64,000 bases of DNA from Marinilactibacillus sp. Marseille-P9653 (GCF_916618885.1 NZ_CAKAKH010000001.1:620001-684000); one strand, 5' to 3'. Positions 43,800 to 53,755 are shown, counted from the stretch's first letter. The notes: generated from the sequence alone by a model not told the origin. Numbers and translations are program-made.

Positions 43800-45275
43800 A
43801 TGAACCCCACATATGCGGATGATAGCGTTGCGTTACATACAGACCTGTATGAAATCAACATGATTTTGACCCACTGGAAGAAAGGGAACGATCAGAAACG
43901 CGCCGTATTTGAAGTTTATTATCGAAATAATCCGTTTGGTATGGGTTATACGATTTTCACAGGACTTGAAAGAATTGTTCAATACATTGAAAATTTAAAA
44001 TTTACAGAATCGGATATTGATTATTTGAGAGACATTGAACATTATCCAGAAGAGTTTCTGGAATTTCTTAAAGATTGGCGCTTTAAAGGAACATTGCGTT
44101 CATTTAAAGAAGGAGAAGTAGCTTTTGCAAATGAACCACTGATTCAAGTGGAAGGAACGATCATTGACTGCCAATTGATTGAAACAGCGTTACTGAATAT
44201 CGTGAACTTCCAGACATTGATTGCCACTAAAGCAGCCCAGATTAAAAGTGCGGCTGGAGAGGATCCTGTCTTAGAGTTTGGGGCTCGACGTGCCCAAGAA
44301 ATGGACGCAGCGATTTGGGGAGCGAGAGCAACTTATATCGCAGGGGTCGATTCGACGAGTAATACAAGAGCAGCTAAAATCTTTGGTATTCCCGCATCTG
44401 GAACCCATGCGCATGCATTAGTGCAAGCGTATCGTGATGAGTATCAAGCATTTAAAGCATATGCTGAAACACATAAAGATTGTGTTTTTTTAGTAGACAC
44501 TTTCAACACTTTGGAATCAGGTGTGCCAAATGCAATTAAAGTTGCAAAAGAAATGGGCGACACCATTAACTTTTTAGGGGTTAGACTAGACTCAGGAGAT
44601 TTGTCTTACTTGTCTAAAAGAGTCCGTCAACAGTTAGATGATGCTGGATTCACAGACGCCAAAATCTTTGTCTCAAATGATCTTGATGCGGAAACCATTT
44701 TGAACTTGAAAATGCAAGGCGCTAAAATCGATGTATGGGGCGTTGGAACAAAAATGATCACAGCGTATGACCAACCAGCCCTAGGTGCTGTCTATAAAAT
44801 TGTTTCCGTTGAAGGAAATGATGGCGGAATGCATCATACCCTCAAATTAACAGGAAATGCCGCTAAGATCACAACTCCAGGCAAAAAACAGGTTTGGAGA
44901 ATTCGTTCAAATAATGATCAGAAACCTGAGGGGGATTATATCACTTTGGTTGAAGAGCAACCAAATGATCAGGCAGACCTATTTATGTTCCACCCACAGT
45001 ACAACTATATTAACAAAACCCTTACAGAGTTTCAGGCTAGGCCGCTCTTACAGGATATCATTGTTGACGGGGAAACCATCTACGACTTGCCACCGCTTGA
45101 AGACGTTAGAACGTATGCTAAAAAGAGTTTAGCTGAACAATGGGAAGAAAATAAACGTTTGTTAAATCCTGAACCTTATCCAGTCGATTTATCACAAAAA
45201 TTATTTGATGCCAAAGTAGAAACGATCAAACAATTTAAAAATATGCCAACAGATAAATCAAAATCAGTATTTTAG
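43800..45275 (+). CDS. pncB: Nicotinate phosphoribosyltransferase
   Basis: A 491-residue enzyme that joins nicotinate to PRPP in NAD salvage. N-terminal HTDLYEINMILTHWKKG, the phosphorylatable His region IPASGTHAHALVQAY, LVDTFNTLESGVPNAIKVA and GVRLDSGDLSYLS are family hallmarks. The length matches the long NAPRTase class of Firmicutes. RBS TTAGGAGG precedes the ATG. It is followed 69 bases on by nadE, giving two consecutive stages of NAD salvage. Confidence 0.96.
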   Translation: MNPTYADDSVALHTDLYEINMILTHWKKGNDQKRAVFEVYYRNNPFGMGYTIFTGLERIVQYIENLKFTESDIDYLRDIEHYPEEFLEFLKDWRFKGTLRSFKEGEVAFANEPLIQVEGTIIDCQLIETALLNIVNFQTLIATKAAQIKSAAGEDPVLEFGARRAQEMDAAIWGARATYIAGVDSTSNTRAAKIFGIPASGTHAHALVQAYRDEYQAFKAYAETHKDCVFLVDTFNTLESGVPNAIKVAKEMGDTINFLGVRLDSGDLSYLSKRVRQQLDDAGFTDAKIFVSNDLDAETILNLKMQGAKIDVWGVGTKMITAYDQPALGAVYKIVSVEGNDGGMHHTLKLTGNAAKITTPGKKQVWRIRSNNDQKPEGDYITLVEEQPNDQADLFMFHPQYNYINKTLTEFQARPLLQDIIVDGETIYDLPPLEDVRTYAKKSLAEQWEENKRLLNPEPYPVDLSQKLFDAKVETIKQFKNMPTDKSKSVF

Positions 45276-45344
45276 AAGTAAATTGGATTTTTTGTTAAAC
45301 TAAACTAGAATCATTTTATATTATTTGATAGGGGATGAAAGAAA

Positions 45345-46175
45345 ATGATGTCAGATTTAAAAAAACAAATTATTGAAGAAATGGCCGTTTCACCAGAAAT
45401 TGACGCGCAAGAAGAAATTCGTAGAAGTGTTGATCTGATGAAAGACTATTTTAAAAAACATACTTTTTTAAAAACCTTTGTACTCGGTATTTCTGGAGGG
45501 CAAGACTCTTCTTTATTAGGGAGATTAGCGCAGATCGCCATGGAAGAAATGCGTGAAGAAACCAAAGATGAAAGCTATGCTTTCGTAGCCATGAGGTTAC
45601 CATACGGCGAGCAGGCTGATGAGGACGACGCAATGGCAGCTATTGAATGGATGAAACCAGATAAAGTTGTCAAAGTGGATATCAAACCTACAGTAGATGC
45701 TTCAGTAGCTTCGCTGAAAGCTGGTGGAGTGGATATTTCAGATTTTAATAGAGGCAATATTAAGGCTAGAGAAAGAATGGTTATACAGTACGCTGTAGCT
45801 GCACACCATAATGGAGCGGTTTTAGGTACTGACCACTCTGCCGAAAGTGTGACAGGTTTCTTTACGAAGTATGGCGATGGTGGAACAGACTTGAACCCGT
45901 TATTTAGACTCAATAAAGGACAAGGTAAGTCATTACTGAAAGCATTAGGCGCGCCGGAAGCATTTTACAAAAAAGTTCCGACAGCTGATCTGGAAAGTGA
46001 TAAACCTGGATTAGCTGATGAAGATGTCCTTGGAGTAACGTATGAGGAAATTGACGCTTATCTTGAAGGTAAAGACGTCTCTGAGCAAGCAGCAGAAAAA
46101 ATTGAAGAATGGTATTTGAAAACACAGCACAAACGCCATTTACCGATTACAGTTTTCGACGATTTCTGGAAATAG
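45345..46175 (+). CDS. nadE: NH3-dependent NAD synthetase
   Basis: A 276-residue enzyme that amidates deamido-NAD. The pyrophosphatase P-loop [15 protein letters not shown] is present (about residue 47), followed by [57 protein letters not shown] and [21 protein letters not shown]. There is no glutaminase domain. It forms a unit with pncB and ends at a terminator. Confidence 0.97.
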   Translation: MMSDLKKQIIEEMAVSPEIDAQEEIRRSVDLMKDYFKKHTFLKTFVLGISGGQDSSLLGRLAQIAMEEMREETKDESYAFVAMRLPYGEQADEDDAMAAIEWMKPDKVVKVDIKPTVDASVASLKAGGVDISDFNRGNIKARERMVIQYAVAAHHNGAVLGTDHSAESVTGFFTKYGDGGTDLNPLFRLNKGQGKSLLKALGAPEAFYKKVPTADLESDKPGLADEDVLGVTYEEIDAYLEGKDVSEQAAEKIEEWYLKTQHKRHLPITVFDDFWK

Positions 46176-46186
46176 AATAGCTTAGA

Positions 46187-46213
46187 CCCCGGATCTTTCG
46201 TTCCGGGGTTTTT
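46187..46213 (+). terminator. Terminator of pncB-nadE
   Basis: CCCCGGA pairs with TCCGGGG; five T follow. Confidence 0.92.
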
Positions 46214-46249
46214 ATTTTATAAAGAATGAGTGCACGACGGGTTATACAG

Positions 46250-46278
46250 TTGACATTTTGGTATATACCAATTACAAT
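46250..46278 (+). promoter_or_regulatory. nagA promoter with NagR (dre-like) operator in the spacer
   Basis: TTGACA (46250-46255) and TACAAT (46273-46278) are spaced by exactly 17 bases. The spacer holds the palindrome TTGGTATATACCAA (46258-46271), close to the TGGTNTANACCA sites bound by NagR/YvoA-type GntR repressors. The regulator gene lies at the end of the same operon. Confidence 0.82.
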
Positions 46279-46309
46279 GAGGCAGAATAGAGCATAAGGA
46301 GGAGCAGTT

Positions 46310-47446
46310 ATGACAACAGTATATACGCACGCGCAAATTTATACAGGAGAAAGCCTAATAGAAGATGGTTATATACGCTTTGATCAGGAAATTATCGGTG
46401 TTGGACAGATGGATGCCTATGAGCCTCAAGAAGATGAAAAAGAAATCGATATGAAAAACAAATTGATTGTACCCGGATTTATTGATGTTCATAGTCATGG
46501 TGGTTACGGAACGGATAATATGGATGGTACTGCAGAAGAGATCAGCGAAATGACTAAAAAAATGCTGTCTGAAGGCATCACGAGTTACTTCCCAACAACA
46601 ATGACGCAATCAGATGAAAGTATTGAAGCAGCGATGGAACAAATCAAAGAAGCTGGTGAAATGAATTCGATGATTCAAGGGATTCATTTAGAAGGTCCTT
46701 TTTTATCCGTTGAGCACAAAGGCGCTCAACCTGAAAAATATATTGCCGTTGCAGATAAAGAAAAAATAGAAAAGTGGAATGAGCTAAGCGGTGGATTAAT
46801 CAAGTTAGTCACCTATGCACCTGAAACTGGAGACGTTTCAGATTTTGAGAAATACTGTGAAGAACAGGATATCGTCCTTTCAGCAGGACATTCAGACGCA
46901 AAATATCAGGAACTCAAAGATTCTGGAGCGACTCATGTAACGCATCTTTTCAACGGACAGCGTGGACTGCATCATAGAGAGGTTGGAGTCAGCGGATTTG
47001 GTTTGCTAGAAGATGAGGTCACTGTAGAGATGATCGTAGACGGATTTCATATCTCACCAGAAATGGTTAAGTTAGCATACAAAGCAAAAGGTGCCGATGG
47101 TATTGAATTGATTACAGATGCTATGCGCGCGAAAAACGCTCCAGAGGGAGAAAGTGAACTGGGTGGTCAAAAAGTTATGGTGAAAGACAAACAAGCCAGA
47201 CTGGAGGACGGAACTTTAGCCGGAAGTGTCCTGACATTTATAGATGCTTTCAAAAATGTGATTCAGTTTACAGGGTGTTCTATTGAAGAAGCCGTTAAAA
47301 TGAGCTCAGTGAATCAGGCAAAAGAGTTCAAGCTGGAGCGCAAAGGAGCACTGATGCCAAGTAATGATGCAGATATGCTTGTATTGACCGAAGACTTGGC
47401 GCTAGTTCAAACGATTGTAGGAGGAGAAATACATGACATCAGCTAG
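46310..47446 (+). CDS. nagA: N-acetylglucosamine-6-phosphate deacetylase
   Basis: A 378-residue amidohydrolase that removes acetyl from GlcNAc-6-P. The metal-binding HSHGGYGTDNMDGT (about residue 60), the ligand Glu in GIHLEGPFLS, SAGHSDAKY, THLFNGQRGLHHREVG and the catalytic Asp in LITDAMRAK are present. RBS AAGGAGGAG precedes the ATG. nagB begins inside its last codons, so the two are translationally coupled. Confidence 0.96.
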   Translation: MTTVYTHAQIYTGESLIEDGYIRFDQEIIGVGQMDAYEPQEDEKEIDMKNKLIVPGFIDVHSHGGYGTDNMDGTAEEISEMTKKMLSEGITSYFPTTMTQSDESIEAAMEQIKEAGEMNSMIQGIHLEGPFLSVEHKGAQPEKYIAVADKEKIEKWNELSGGLIKLVTYAPETGDVSDFEKYCEEQDIVLSAGHSDAKYQELKDSGATHVTHLFNGQRGLHHREVGVSGFGLLEDEVTVEMIVDGFHISPEMVKLAYKAKGADGIELITDAMRAKNAPEGESELGGQKVMVKDKQARLEDGTLAGSVLTFIDAFKNVIQFTGCSIEEAVKMSSVNQAKEFKLERKGALMPSNDADMLVLTEDLALVQTIVGGEIHDIS

Positions 47447-48167
47447 ACAATTTAAAACTAAACATGGATTAAACGTTATTGTAGTAGAAAATAAAGAGCA
47501 AGGTGGGAAAAAAGCATTTGAACTCATTAAAGAAGCGATGGAATCTGGAGCGAAAGTTCTAGGATTGGCGACTGGAAGTACGCCTGAAACGCTATACAAG
47601 GAAATGAGAGAAAGTGAGTTGGATTATTCTGACATGATTTCTGTCAATCTTGACGAATATGTCGGACTTCCAGCGGATCACCCACAAAGTTATCATACTT
47701 TCATGGAAGATAATCTATTTTCATCTAAACCATTCAAAAAAACTTTTATACCTGACGGATTAGGGGATGAACAAGAAGAAATAAAAAGGTACAATAAGAT
47801 AATAGAAGAATACCCGATCGACTTGCAGATTTTGGGAATTGGAACGAATGCACACATTGGATTTAACGAGCCTGGCACTTCTTTCTTACAAGAAACACAC
47901 ATGGAAAAACTGACAGATGCGACGATTGAGTCAAACAAACGATATTTTGAGTCAGAAGAAGAAGTACCAAAGTATGCTTTTTCAATGGGGATCAAATCGA
48001 TATTGTCCGCAAAACAGATTGTGTTGATGGCTTACGGTGAAGAAAAATCTGAGGCTATAGATCAAATGATCAATGGTTCCATAACTGAACAAGTGCCGGC
48101 AAGTGTGTTACAGACACATGATAACGTGACGATTATAATCGATGAGGCAGCTGCAAGTAGACTTTAA
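47433..48167 (+). CDS. nagB: Glucosamine-6-phosphate deaminase
   Basis: A 244-residue isomerase/deaminase turning glucosamine-6-P into fructose-6-P and ammonia. LGLATGSTPETLYKEM (phosphate binding), SVNLDEYVGLPADHPQSYHTFM (catalytic Asp region), ILGIGTNAHIGFNEPGTSF and LMAYGEEKSEAI are typical. It overlaps nagA by 14 bases with its RBS (GGAGGAG) inside nagA. The product of nagA is its substrate. Confidence 0.96.
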   Translation: MTSARQFKTKHGLNVIVVENKEQGGKKAFELIKEAMESGAKVLGLATGSTPETLYKEMRESELDYSDMISVNLDEYVGLPADHPQSYHTFMEDNLFSSKPFKKTFIPDGLGDEQEEIKRYNKIIEEYPIDLQILGIGTNAHIGFNEPGTSFLQETHMEKLTDATIESNKRYFESEEEVPKYAFSMGIKSILSAKQIVLMAYGEEKSEAIDQMINGSITEQVPASVLQTHDNVTIIIDEAAASRL

Positions 48168-48233
48168 AGTGTTCTAACACATTTATCTAAATCATTTTTT
48201 TAGTTAAGTGTGATGTTGGAAAGGATGAGTTGC

Positions 48234-48950
48234 ATGCCTAAGAAGATGCCTGTTTATATACAAATGCATAATCAAATGAGAGAGTGGATTAACTCTCGCG
48301 AATGGGAAGAAGGCCGGAAAATTCCTTCAGAGAGAGATCTCGCTCTTCAATTTGATGTAAGTAGAATGACTGCTAGACAAGCCGTGAATACTTTAGTAGA
48401 CGAAGGCTTGCTTGAGAGAAGAAGAGGCGCTGGAACATTTGTAGCGCTTGAAAAGGTTAGAGAGAAAATGAGCGGTGTTCCAAGTTTTACAGAAACAGTT
48501 GAGAGACAAGGGAAAAGTCCCGCTAGTAAACTGGTAGCTTTCCATACGAAACCGGCTAGTATCAGCGAATCAGAAAAATTAATGATTGAACACAACGAAG
48601 AAGTGCTCATCATGGAAAGAATCCGTACAGCAGACGGCATCCCAATTTGCTATGAAGTCGCGACGATTCCTTTTAAATTTGTTGAGGATTTAAGTAAGAC
48701 GCAAATCACGCAACACCTTTTCAAAACGCTTGAAATGGAAAAAGGGATGCGCGTAGAGCGTTCTGAACAAACCATTTCTGCTACATGGGCATCTGAGTCT
48801 ATAGCAGAAATGCTTGGAATCAAACGTGGTTCTTCTGTGTTACGGCTTAGACAAGTCAGTTATAGCCAAGAAGGAACCCCCTTTGAATACGTTCGCTCTC
48901 AGTATGTTGGAGACCGATACGAATTTTTCTTAGAAGCCACAAAAAAATAA
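48234..48950 (+). CDS. nagR: GntR-family regulator, NagR type (HutC/UTRA subfamily)
   Basis: A 238-residue regulator: an N-terminal winged helix (PVYIQMHNQMREWI, RKIPSERDLALQFDVSRMTARQAVNTLVDEGLLERRRGAGTF in two blocks) and a C-terminal UTRA effector domain (PSFTETVERQGKSPASKL, ICYEVATIPF, IAEMLGIKRGSSVLRL). Subfamily members respond to GlcN-6-P or GlcNAc-6-P. ATG 48234 is preferred to 48210 because GGAAAGG lies in a good position. It likely binds the palindrome in the nagA promoter and represses the operon, including itself. Confidence 0.92.
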   Translation: MPKKMPVYIQMHNQMREWINSREWEEGRKIPSERDLALQFDVSRMTARQAVNTLVDEGLLERRRGAGTFVALEKVREKMSGVPSFTETVERQGKSPASKLVAFHTKPASISESEKLMIEHNEEVLIMERIRTADGIPICYEVATIPFKFVEDLSKTQITQHLFKTLEMEKGMRVERSEQTISATWASESIAEMLGIKRGSSVLRLRQVSYSQEGTPFEYVRSQYVGDRYEFFLEATKK

Positions 48951-48967
48951 CGACGAACAATCCGTTA

Positions 48968-49003
48968 GACCTGAGGGGTACAATTCCTTCAGGTCATTTT
49001 TTT
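48968..49003 (+). terminator. Terminator of the nag operon
   Basis: GACCTGA pairs with TCAGGTC through an inner GG/CC extension; seven T follow. Confidence 0.85.
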
Positions 49004-49172
49004 ATGTCCAGAAAACTAGCTACTCTAAAATGTGCCAGAGATTTTACGACTGATTGATAAAGTAGAAAATATGATCGGAAAAAGGAAGACAAGTAGTAAA
49101 GAATTATGTAAGATAGGAACATAATTCTAAATAAATAATGTGTTATATTCTTATAGGATGGAAGTGAGTCAT

Positions 49173-49988
49173 ATGAACGAAAAAGAAAAAGCTGGGAGCC
49201 AGTATTATCTTGTGGGATTTTTTGGAATTCTACTTTTATTTAGTGGTCTGTACTGGGGATTAAACAGACAGCAGGAATCTCTTTCGCAAGAATTGACTAA
49301 TGACCACTCTAAAGTGTATGCACAAGCATCTGAAACCTTTCTGGATAGAGTACGATTTCTTTCTAATAGAGATGGCGTGGTAGATATTGCAGTGCTGGGC
49401 AGTAGTGTGACAAGAGGCATGGGGGCTACGCTTGAAAAACCAGTATGGGGAAAACGACTGGAGCAAGAATTATCTCAGCGTGAAGGCATTAGAACAACGG
49501 TCTGGAACCAGGGATTTAATGGATTCAGTACGACAGATTTAATGGTCCAAGGAAAGATACAAGAAACCATAGACCTGAACCCTGATATTATTTTATTTGA
49601 GTTATGTCTGATCAATAATAACCGGTTTCCTCAAAATGATCTTTCTCATACAAAGGAAGAATTGATTGCGATTATGAATCGTTTCCGTGAAGAATTACCT
49701 GAAACGCTTGTTGTGCTAACAACGGCAAATCCTACGATTTATAACGAAGTGTACTTAGATGATGGAGTTCTAACGTATCAACAGTACAATGAAGAGATTG
49801 CAGCATTCGTAAGAAATCAGGAATGGCCATTTATTGATATTTTTACGTTAATGAACGAAAAAATTCAAGCATTGGATTTCAATATAGAAGATTATCTAGA
49901 TGATGAGGTTCATCCTAATGGAGATGGCTATCAGATGTGGTTTGAATTGATTAATGAGAGACTAAATACACCACTATCAGAGTTATAA
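49173..49988 (+). CDS. Membrane-anchored SGNH/GDSL-type hydrolase
   Basis: A 271-residue protein with an N-terminal membrane anchor (YYLVGFFGILLLFSGLYWGL) and an extracellular SGNH esterase domain: block I VLGSSVTRGMG (Ser nucleophile), block II NQGFNGFSTTDL (Gly), block III ELCLINNN (Asn) and block V DEVHPNGDGYQMW (Asp-His). It may deacylate cell-wall glycans. ATG 49173 has GGAAGTGAG upstream; an in-frame GTG at 49140 is unlikely. It precedes the LCP/tagO cell-wall group but is separated from it by a terminator. Confidence 0.87.
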   Translation: MNEKEKAGSQYYLVGFFGILLLFSGLYWGLNRQQESLSQELTNDHSKVYAQASETFLDRVRFLSNRDGVVDIAVLGSSVTRGMGATLEKPVWGKRLEQELSQREGIRTTVWNQGFNGFSTTDLMVQGKIQETIDLNPDIILFELCLINNNRFPQNDLSHTKEELIAIMNRFREELPETLVVLTTANPTIYNEVYLDDGVLTYQQYNEEIAAFVRNQEWPFIDIFTLMNEKIQALDFNIEDYLDDEVHPNGDGYQMWFELINERLNTPLSEL

Positions 49989-50005
49989 ACAGTGTAGATA
50001 CACGA

Positions 50006-50055
50006 AAACCTCTTGAAAGATACGTGTTCACGTATCTTTCAAGAGGTTTCTTTTT
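50006..50055. terminator. Bidirectional terminator
   Basis: A 21-bp perfect stem (AAACCTCTTGAAAGATACGTG and complement) with a two-base loop, between convergent genes. Confidence 0.92.
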
Positions 50056-51163
50056 AATTGAAGTCTTCGTCTATATCTAAGTCATCTTCTAAAGGATCCT
50101 CAAAGGAACGGTCTTCAGGATTTTCTTCTGGAATGTCCTCGAGCTGATCGTCGAGACCGACACCAGTTTCGTTTGTTGTCGTTGACGTATCTAATTCGAG
50201 ATGCTGTTTGAACGTATCTTGGAGTTCTTTAACAGATTCATCGAAAGGTAGCCAAACATACAAATCCAAACCATACGCCGGGAAATAGACATAGTCTGCT
50301 TCACCACGTAATTCTAGTGATTCTACGTCGTTAGCAGCTTCAGTATAATTGTTTGCAATCGTCCAGATTTGCATTCCGGAAAGGTTTGTCTGGAAATTGG
50401 GGCTGATTGCATCCATTATTGGAGAAAAATTTGTAAAAGAATTCAAGGAAAGTAATTCTTCAGACAAAGCTTGAATGACCTCTCTTTGTCTTTCCTGTCT
50501 GCCCCAGTCACCACGAGGATCTTGTTTTCTCATTCGAGCATAGCCCAGTGCATGTTCACCATCTAAAGTCTGAACACCTTCATCAATTTCGATAGCGTCT
50601 GCTTTTTCAGTGCTGTCTTGTACCGTAAAAGATAATTGAGAGTCTATTGTAACGCCACCAACGGCATCGACAAGATCGACAAGTCCTTCAAAGTTTAAGG
50701 TAGCGTAATAAGAGATTGGGATATCAAGGTAATCTTCAATATAGTCAATCGTACCGGATATACCGTATAAAGCATATAAAGCGTTAATTTTTTCAGATCG
50801 ATTGGTACCCGGAAGATCGATCATGGTGTCTCTAGGGATAGAAAGCATTTTAACAGATTCTTCAGTAGGGTTGATAGTGGCAACGATAATCGTATCTGAT
50901 CGTCTGGTTCCTGCATCTTCATCAAGACCAAGAAGCAGAACTGAGAAGGGTTTTTTATTTTTTAAGAGAATATCTTGTTCGGTAGTGTCTTGTAATTCTT
51001 CGGGCGTGCCTTCTGAAACATTATTTAAAACTTCAAGGATTTTACTTCCGTAATAGCCTACGCCGGAGCCGAGAATGAATATCAGTAAAACAAGGACTGA
51101 GAGCAATCCTCTTATAAACCATTTATTTCTATTCTGCTTTTTTTCGTGTTTTTGTGAACGCAT
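50054..51163 (-). CDS. LytR-CpsA-Psr family protein (first copy)
   Basis: A 369-residue membrane-anchored phosphotransferase that joins wall polymers (teichoic acid or capsule) to peptidoglycan. One N-terminal helix (about 16-36) is followed by the LCP domain with FSVLLLGLDEDAGTRRSDTIIVATI, LSIPRDTMIDLPG, INALYALYG and YARMRKQDPRGDWGRQERQREVI, all containing the conserved Asp/Arg residues that bind the lipid diphosphate. An acidic tail ends the protein. It lies divergent to tagO, whose product begins the polymer it attaches. Confidence 0.92.
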   Translation of the reverse strand: MRSQKHEKKQNRNKWFIRGLLSVLVLLIFILGSGVGYYGSKILEVLNNVSEGTPEELQDTTEQDILLKNKKPFSVLLLGLDEDAGTRRSDTIIVATINPTEESVKMLSIPRDTMIDLPGTNRSEKINALYALYGISGTIDYIEDYLDIPISYYATLNFEGLVDLVDAVGGVTIDSQLSFTVQDSTEKADAIEIDEGVQTLDGEHALGYARMRKQDPRGDWGRQERQREVIQALSEELLSLNSFTNFSPIMDAISPNFQTNLSGMQIWTIANNYTEAANDVESLELRGEADYVYFPAYGLDLYVWLPFDESVKELQDTFKQHLELDTSTTTNETGVGLDDQLEDIPEENPEDRSFEDPLEDDLDIDEDFN

Positions 51164-51319
51164 GACTGCCTCGATTCTTTATCGTTATATAAGACATTGT
51201 AATTCCAAAATAAGTCTCGCTATTTCTATTCTATAGTTTAATTCAGTTGATTCAGAAATGCAATTGTGTTTTGGATTCTCGCAATGATATAATGAAAGAA
51301 AGTATACCAGAAATGAGAT

Positions 51320-52426
51320 ATGATTATGTATGATATGTACTTAGTTTTGCTTGTCACGATTGCTACTACAATTATTAGTATAGGGCTGACGGCAATCTAT
51401 AAAAGAATCGCAATTAAATTTAAATTAGTTGATATACCGGATGCAAGAAGGGTGCACAATAAAGTGATGCCAACAATGGGTGGTGTGACAATCTTTATTG
51501 CGTTCTATTTTTCTTTGTTTGTCTTACTGCCGATTCCACAGTCTATTGTTTTTCCTATTTTTCTAGGATCATTAGCAGTTTTAATTACCGGTATGATTGA
51601 CGACTTGAAAAGCCTTAGTCCGTTGTTAAAAATTGCTGGTATCCTCATTGGAGCGTTTATCGTTTCTTATTTTGGGGATGTTTCCTTGGAAACCATGACC
51701 TTGCCCTTTATAGGTACACTAGAATTTGGTTCTTGGAGTTTACCATTCACACTAATCTGGATTCTTGGCTTTACGAATGCGGTGAATTTAATAGACGGAC
51801 TAGATGGATTAGCTAGTGGGGTATCCATTATTGCATTAACGACTATGGGAATTATTGGCTTTTTCTTTTTAACGATTCAGGAAGTCTCGATTTCTATTAT
51901 GATCTTTATCCTGATTGGTGCAATCGCTGGATTCTGGCCCTATAATTTTCAACCGGCTAGTATTTTTCTAGGAGACACGGGAGCGTTGTTTATCGGATTT
52001 ATGATAGGCGTCTTTTCATTACAAGGACTTAAGAATGCAACATTAATTTCTTTGGTTTTACCTGTCGTGATTTTAGGTATTCCGATAACGGATACGCTTT
52101 TTGCCATACTCAGACGAAAAATCAATCGTCAGTCCATATCTGTCGCAGATAAGAATCATATTCATCATAGATTGATGTCGCTGGGATTATCTCATAGGCA
52201 AACGGTGTTAGCAATCTATAGTGTATCGGCTATCTTTTCAGTGATTGCTTTACTTTACAACTTTTCTACGTTTTGGGGCTCGGCTCTTTTAACCATTTCA
52301 GTTGTGATCGGTGTAGAATTATTTGTTGAAATTATTGGTTTAGTTGGCGTTGATAGAAGACCTTTACTCAAATCACTAAGAGAATTCGGAAATCGATTAA
52401 ATAAAAAGAAACCAGACGACCAATAA
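51320..52426 (+). CDS. tagO: Undecaprenyl-phosphate GlcNAc-1-phosphate transferase
   Basis: A 368-residue polytopic enzyme of the MraY/WecA family. It starts wall teichoic acid (or related glycopolymer) synthesis by moving GlcNAc-1-P onto undecaprenyl phosphate. Conserved blocks are GMIDDLKSLSP (Asp-Asp), NAVNLIDGLDGLASG, FLGDTGALFIGF and the cytosolic KNHIHHRLMSLGLSHRQ. About ten membrane helices are visible. The start ATG 51320 has only a weak RBS. Its stop codon lies in the loop of the terminator that it shares with the second LCP gene. Confidence 0.93.
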   Translation: MIMYDMYLVLLVTIATTIISIGLTAIYKRIAIKFKLVDIPDARRVHNKVMPTMGGVTIFIAFYFSLFVLLPIPQSIVFPIFLGSLAVLITGMIDDLKSLSPLLKIAGILIGAFIVSYFGDVSLETMTLPFIGTLEFGSWSLPFTLIWILGFTNAVNLIDGLDGLASGVSIIALTTMGIIGFFFLTIQEVSISIMIFILIGAIAGFWPYNFQPASIFLGDTGALFIGFMIGVFSLQGLKNATLISLVLPVVILGIPITDTLFAILRRKINRQSISVADKNHIHHRLMSLGLSHRQTVLAIYSVSAIFSVIALLYNFSTFWGSALLTISVVIGVELFVEIIGLVGVDRRPLLKSLREFGNRLNKKKPDDQ

Positions 52427-52445
52427 GGCGTCTGGTTTCTTTTTT
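52407..52445. terminator. Terminator overlapping the tagO stop codon
   Basis: AGAAACCAGACG pairs with CGTCTGGTTTCT; five T follow. It serves both tagO and the convergent LCP gene. Confidence 0.9.
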
Positions 52446-52452
52446 AAGATTG

Positions 52453-53562
52453 TTAATCCGAACTAGAGCTAGATGTAACAGGGTCTGAAGCACTGGCGTC
52501 TTGGTCATAAGTTGTTTGACCAGAAGAGGTTTCTTCGTCTGAATCTTCCGTATAGGATTGGTTTGAAAATGCGTTAACAACTAGTGAATTTTTTAGGTCC
52601 ATTTGAATATTGGCAAAGCTAGTTGGATCGATTTTGACCAGATCCATACCTCTTTCCGTAAAACTTGACCATTCAAATACGTGAGATTCAATCGCAAATT
52701 TACTGTCTAGACCTGTTTGAGCTAATGCAGTCATATCTTTCATTCTCATATTGGTTCTCATGTTTGCGCCGACTGTCTCAACGATTTCTGTGTATTTTGG
52801 AAGGGAAGCTAGGTTCAATGCTTTACTCATGATGGCTTGAATGACAAGCTGTTGGCGATGCCCACGTTCTACATCATTATCGATTTTTCTTGTTCGAGCA
52901 AGTGCTAGGGCTTCTTCTCCATTTAGTGTCTGGAATCCTTCTTCTAAATGAACCATGCCCATTTTCCCAGAGGAATTTTGTTCAGAAAAAGTGATCGGAA
53001 CGTCCATATCAATACCATCCAAAGCGTCGATGATTTCAAGGAAAGCATCGAAGTTGAATGTAGCGTAGTAATGAATCGGAACGTCCAGCCAGTTTTCTAC
53101 TGTTTCGATCATAGTACTTTCTTCTCCAACAGCGTAAGCAGCGTTAATTCTATCGTTTCGAACGACTTGATTATTTTTTATAATGGGCAAGTATGTATCT
53201 CTTGGGATAGAGACCATGTTCATTTCTCGAGTGATTGGATTGGCGGTAGCGTAGATGATTGAATCTGCTCTAGCAGAACCTAAAGAACGCGAATCATTTT
53301 CATCATTATCAACACCCATAATCAAGAAAGACACAGGTTCTACTATCGGATCCACTTCTTCTACAGGATTAGCGCGTTCAATTTCATGATAGGAAGCGTC
53401 AATCGCATTTTCTGTAGTGGCAAACAGTCTTGCGAAATAGGCCATTGCGAATAGGATGATGATGAATATAGGAATCAAGATGCAGAGGATAATGATTTGA
53501 TTTTTCTTTTTACTTTTATTCGAACGACGGTTATCCGCACGACTAGAATTGTTTTTAGACAA
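52453..53562 (-). CDS. LytR-CpsA-Psr family protein (second copy)
   Basis: A second 369-residue LCP protein. A basic N-terminus precedes one helix (IIILCILIPIFIIILFAMAY), then the LCP domain with VSFLIMGVDNDENDSRSLGSARADSIIYATA, VSIPRDTYLPI, INAAYAVGE and ALARTRKIDNDVERGHRQQLVI. The C-terminal 30 residues are rich in Ser, Thr and Asp. Similar in layout and equal in length to the LCP protein at 50.1 kb; the two probably attach different polymers or share the task. Confidence 0.92.
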   Translation of the reverse strand: MSKNNSSRADNRRSNKSKKKNQIIILCILIPIFIIILFAMAYFARLFATTENAIDASYHEIERANPVEEVDPIVEPVSFLIMGVDNDENDSRSLGSARADSIIYATANPITREMNMVSIPRDTYLPIIKNNQVVRNDRINAAYAVGEESTMIETVENWLDVPIHYYATFNFDAFLEIIDALDGIDMDVPITFSEQNSSGKMGMVHLEEGFQTLNGEEALALARTRKIDNDVERGHRQQLVIQAIMSKALNLASLPKYTEIVETVGANMRTNMRMKDMTALAQTGLDSKFAIESHVFEWSSFTERGMDLVKIDPTSFANIQMDLKNSLVVNAFSNQSYTEDSDEETSSGQTTYDQDASASDPVTSSSSSD

Positions 53563-53755
53563 AATAAATACTCCTTTATAGGACGAAAAATTTTAGATTT
53601 TTAGACATAATTGTCTAAAATACATTATTCTCTTTCTCAAGTATAGTGTCAAGCTTTCTTGTTAAAAAAACGACAGAACTCTTTATAGTGTGCATAAGTA
53701 GTCACAAAACGAATCACTCTCGACCGCTTGAATCTGAAAGGATTAAACCACTATC

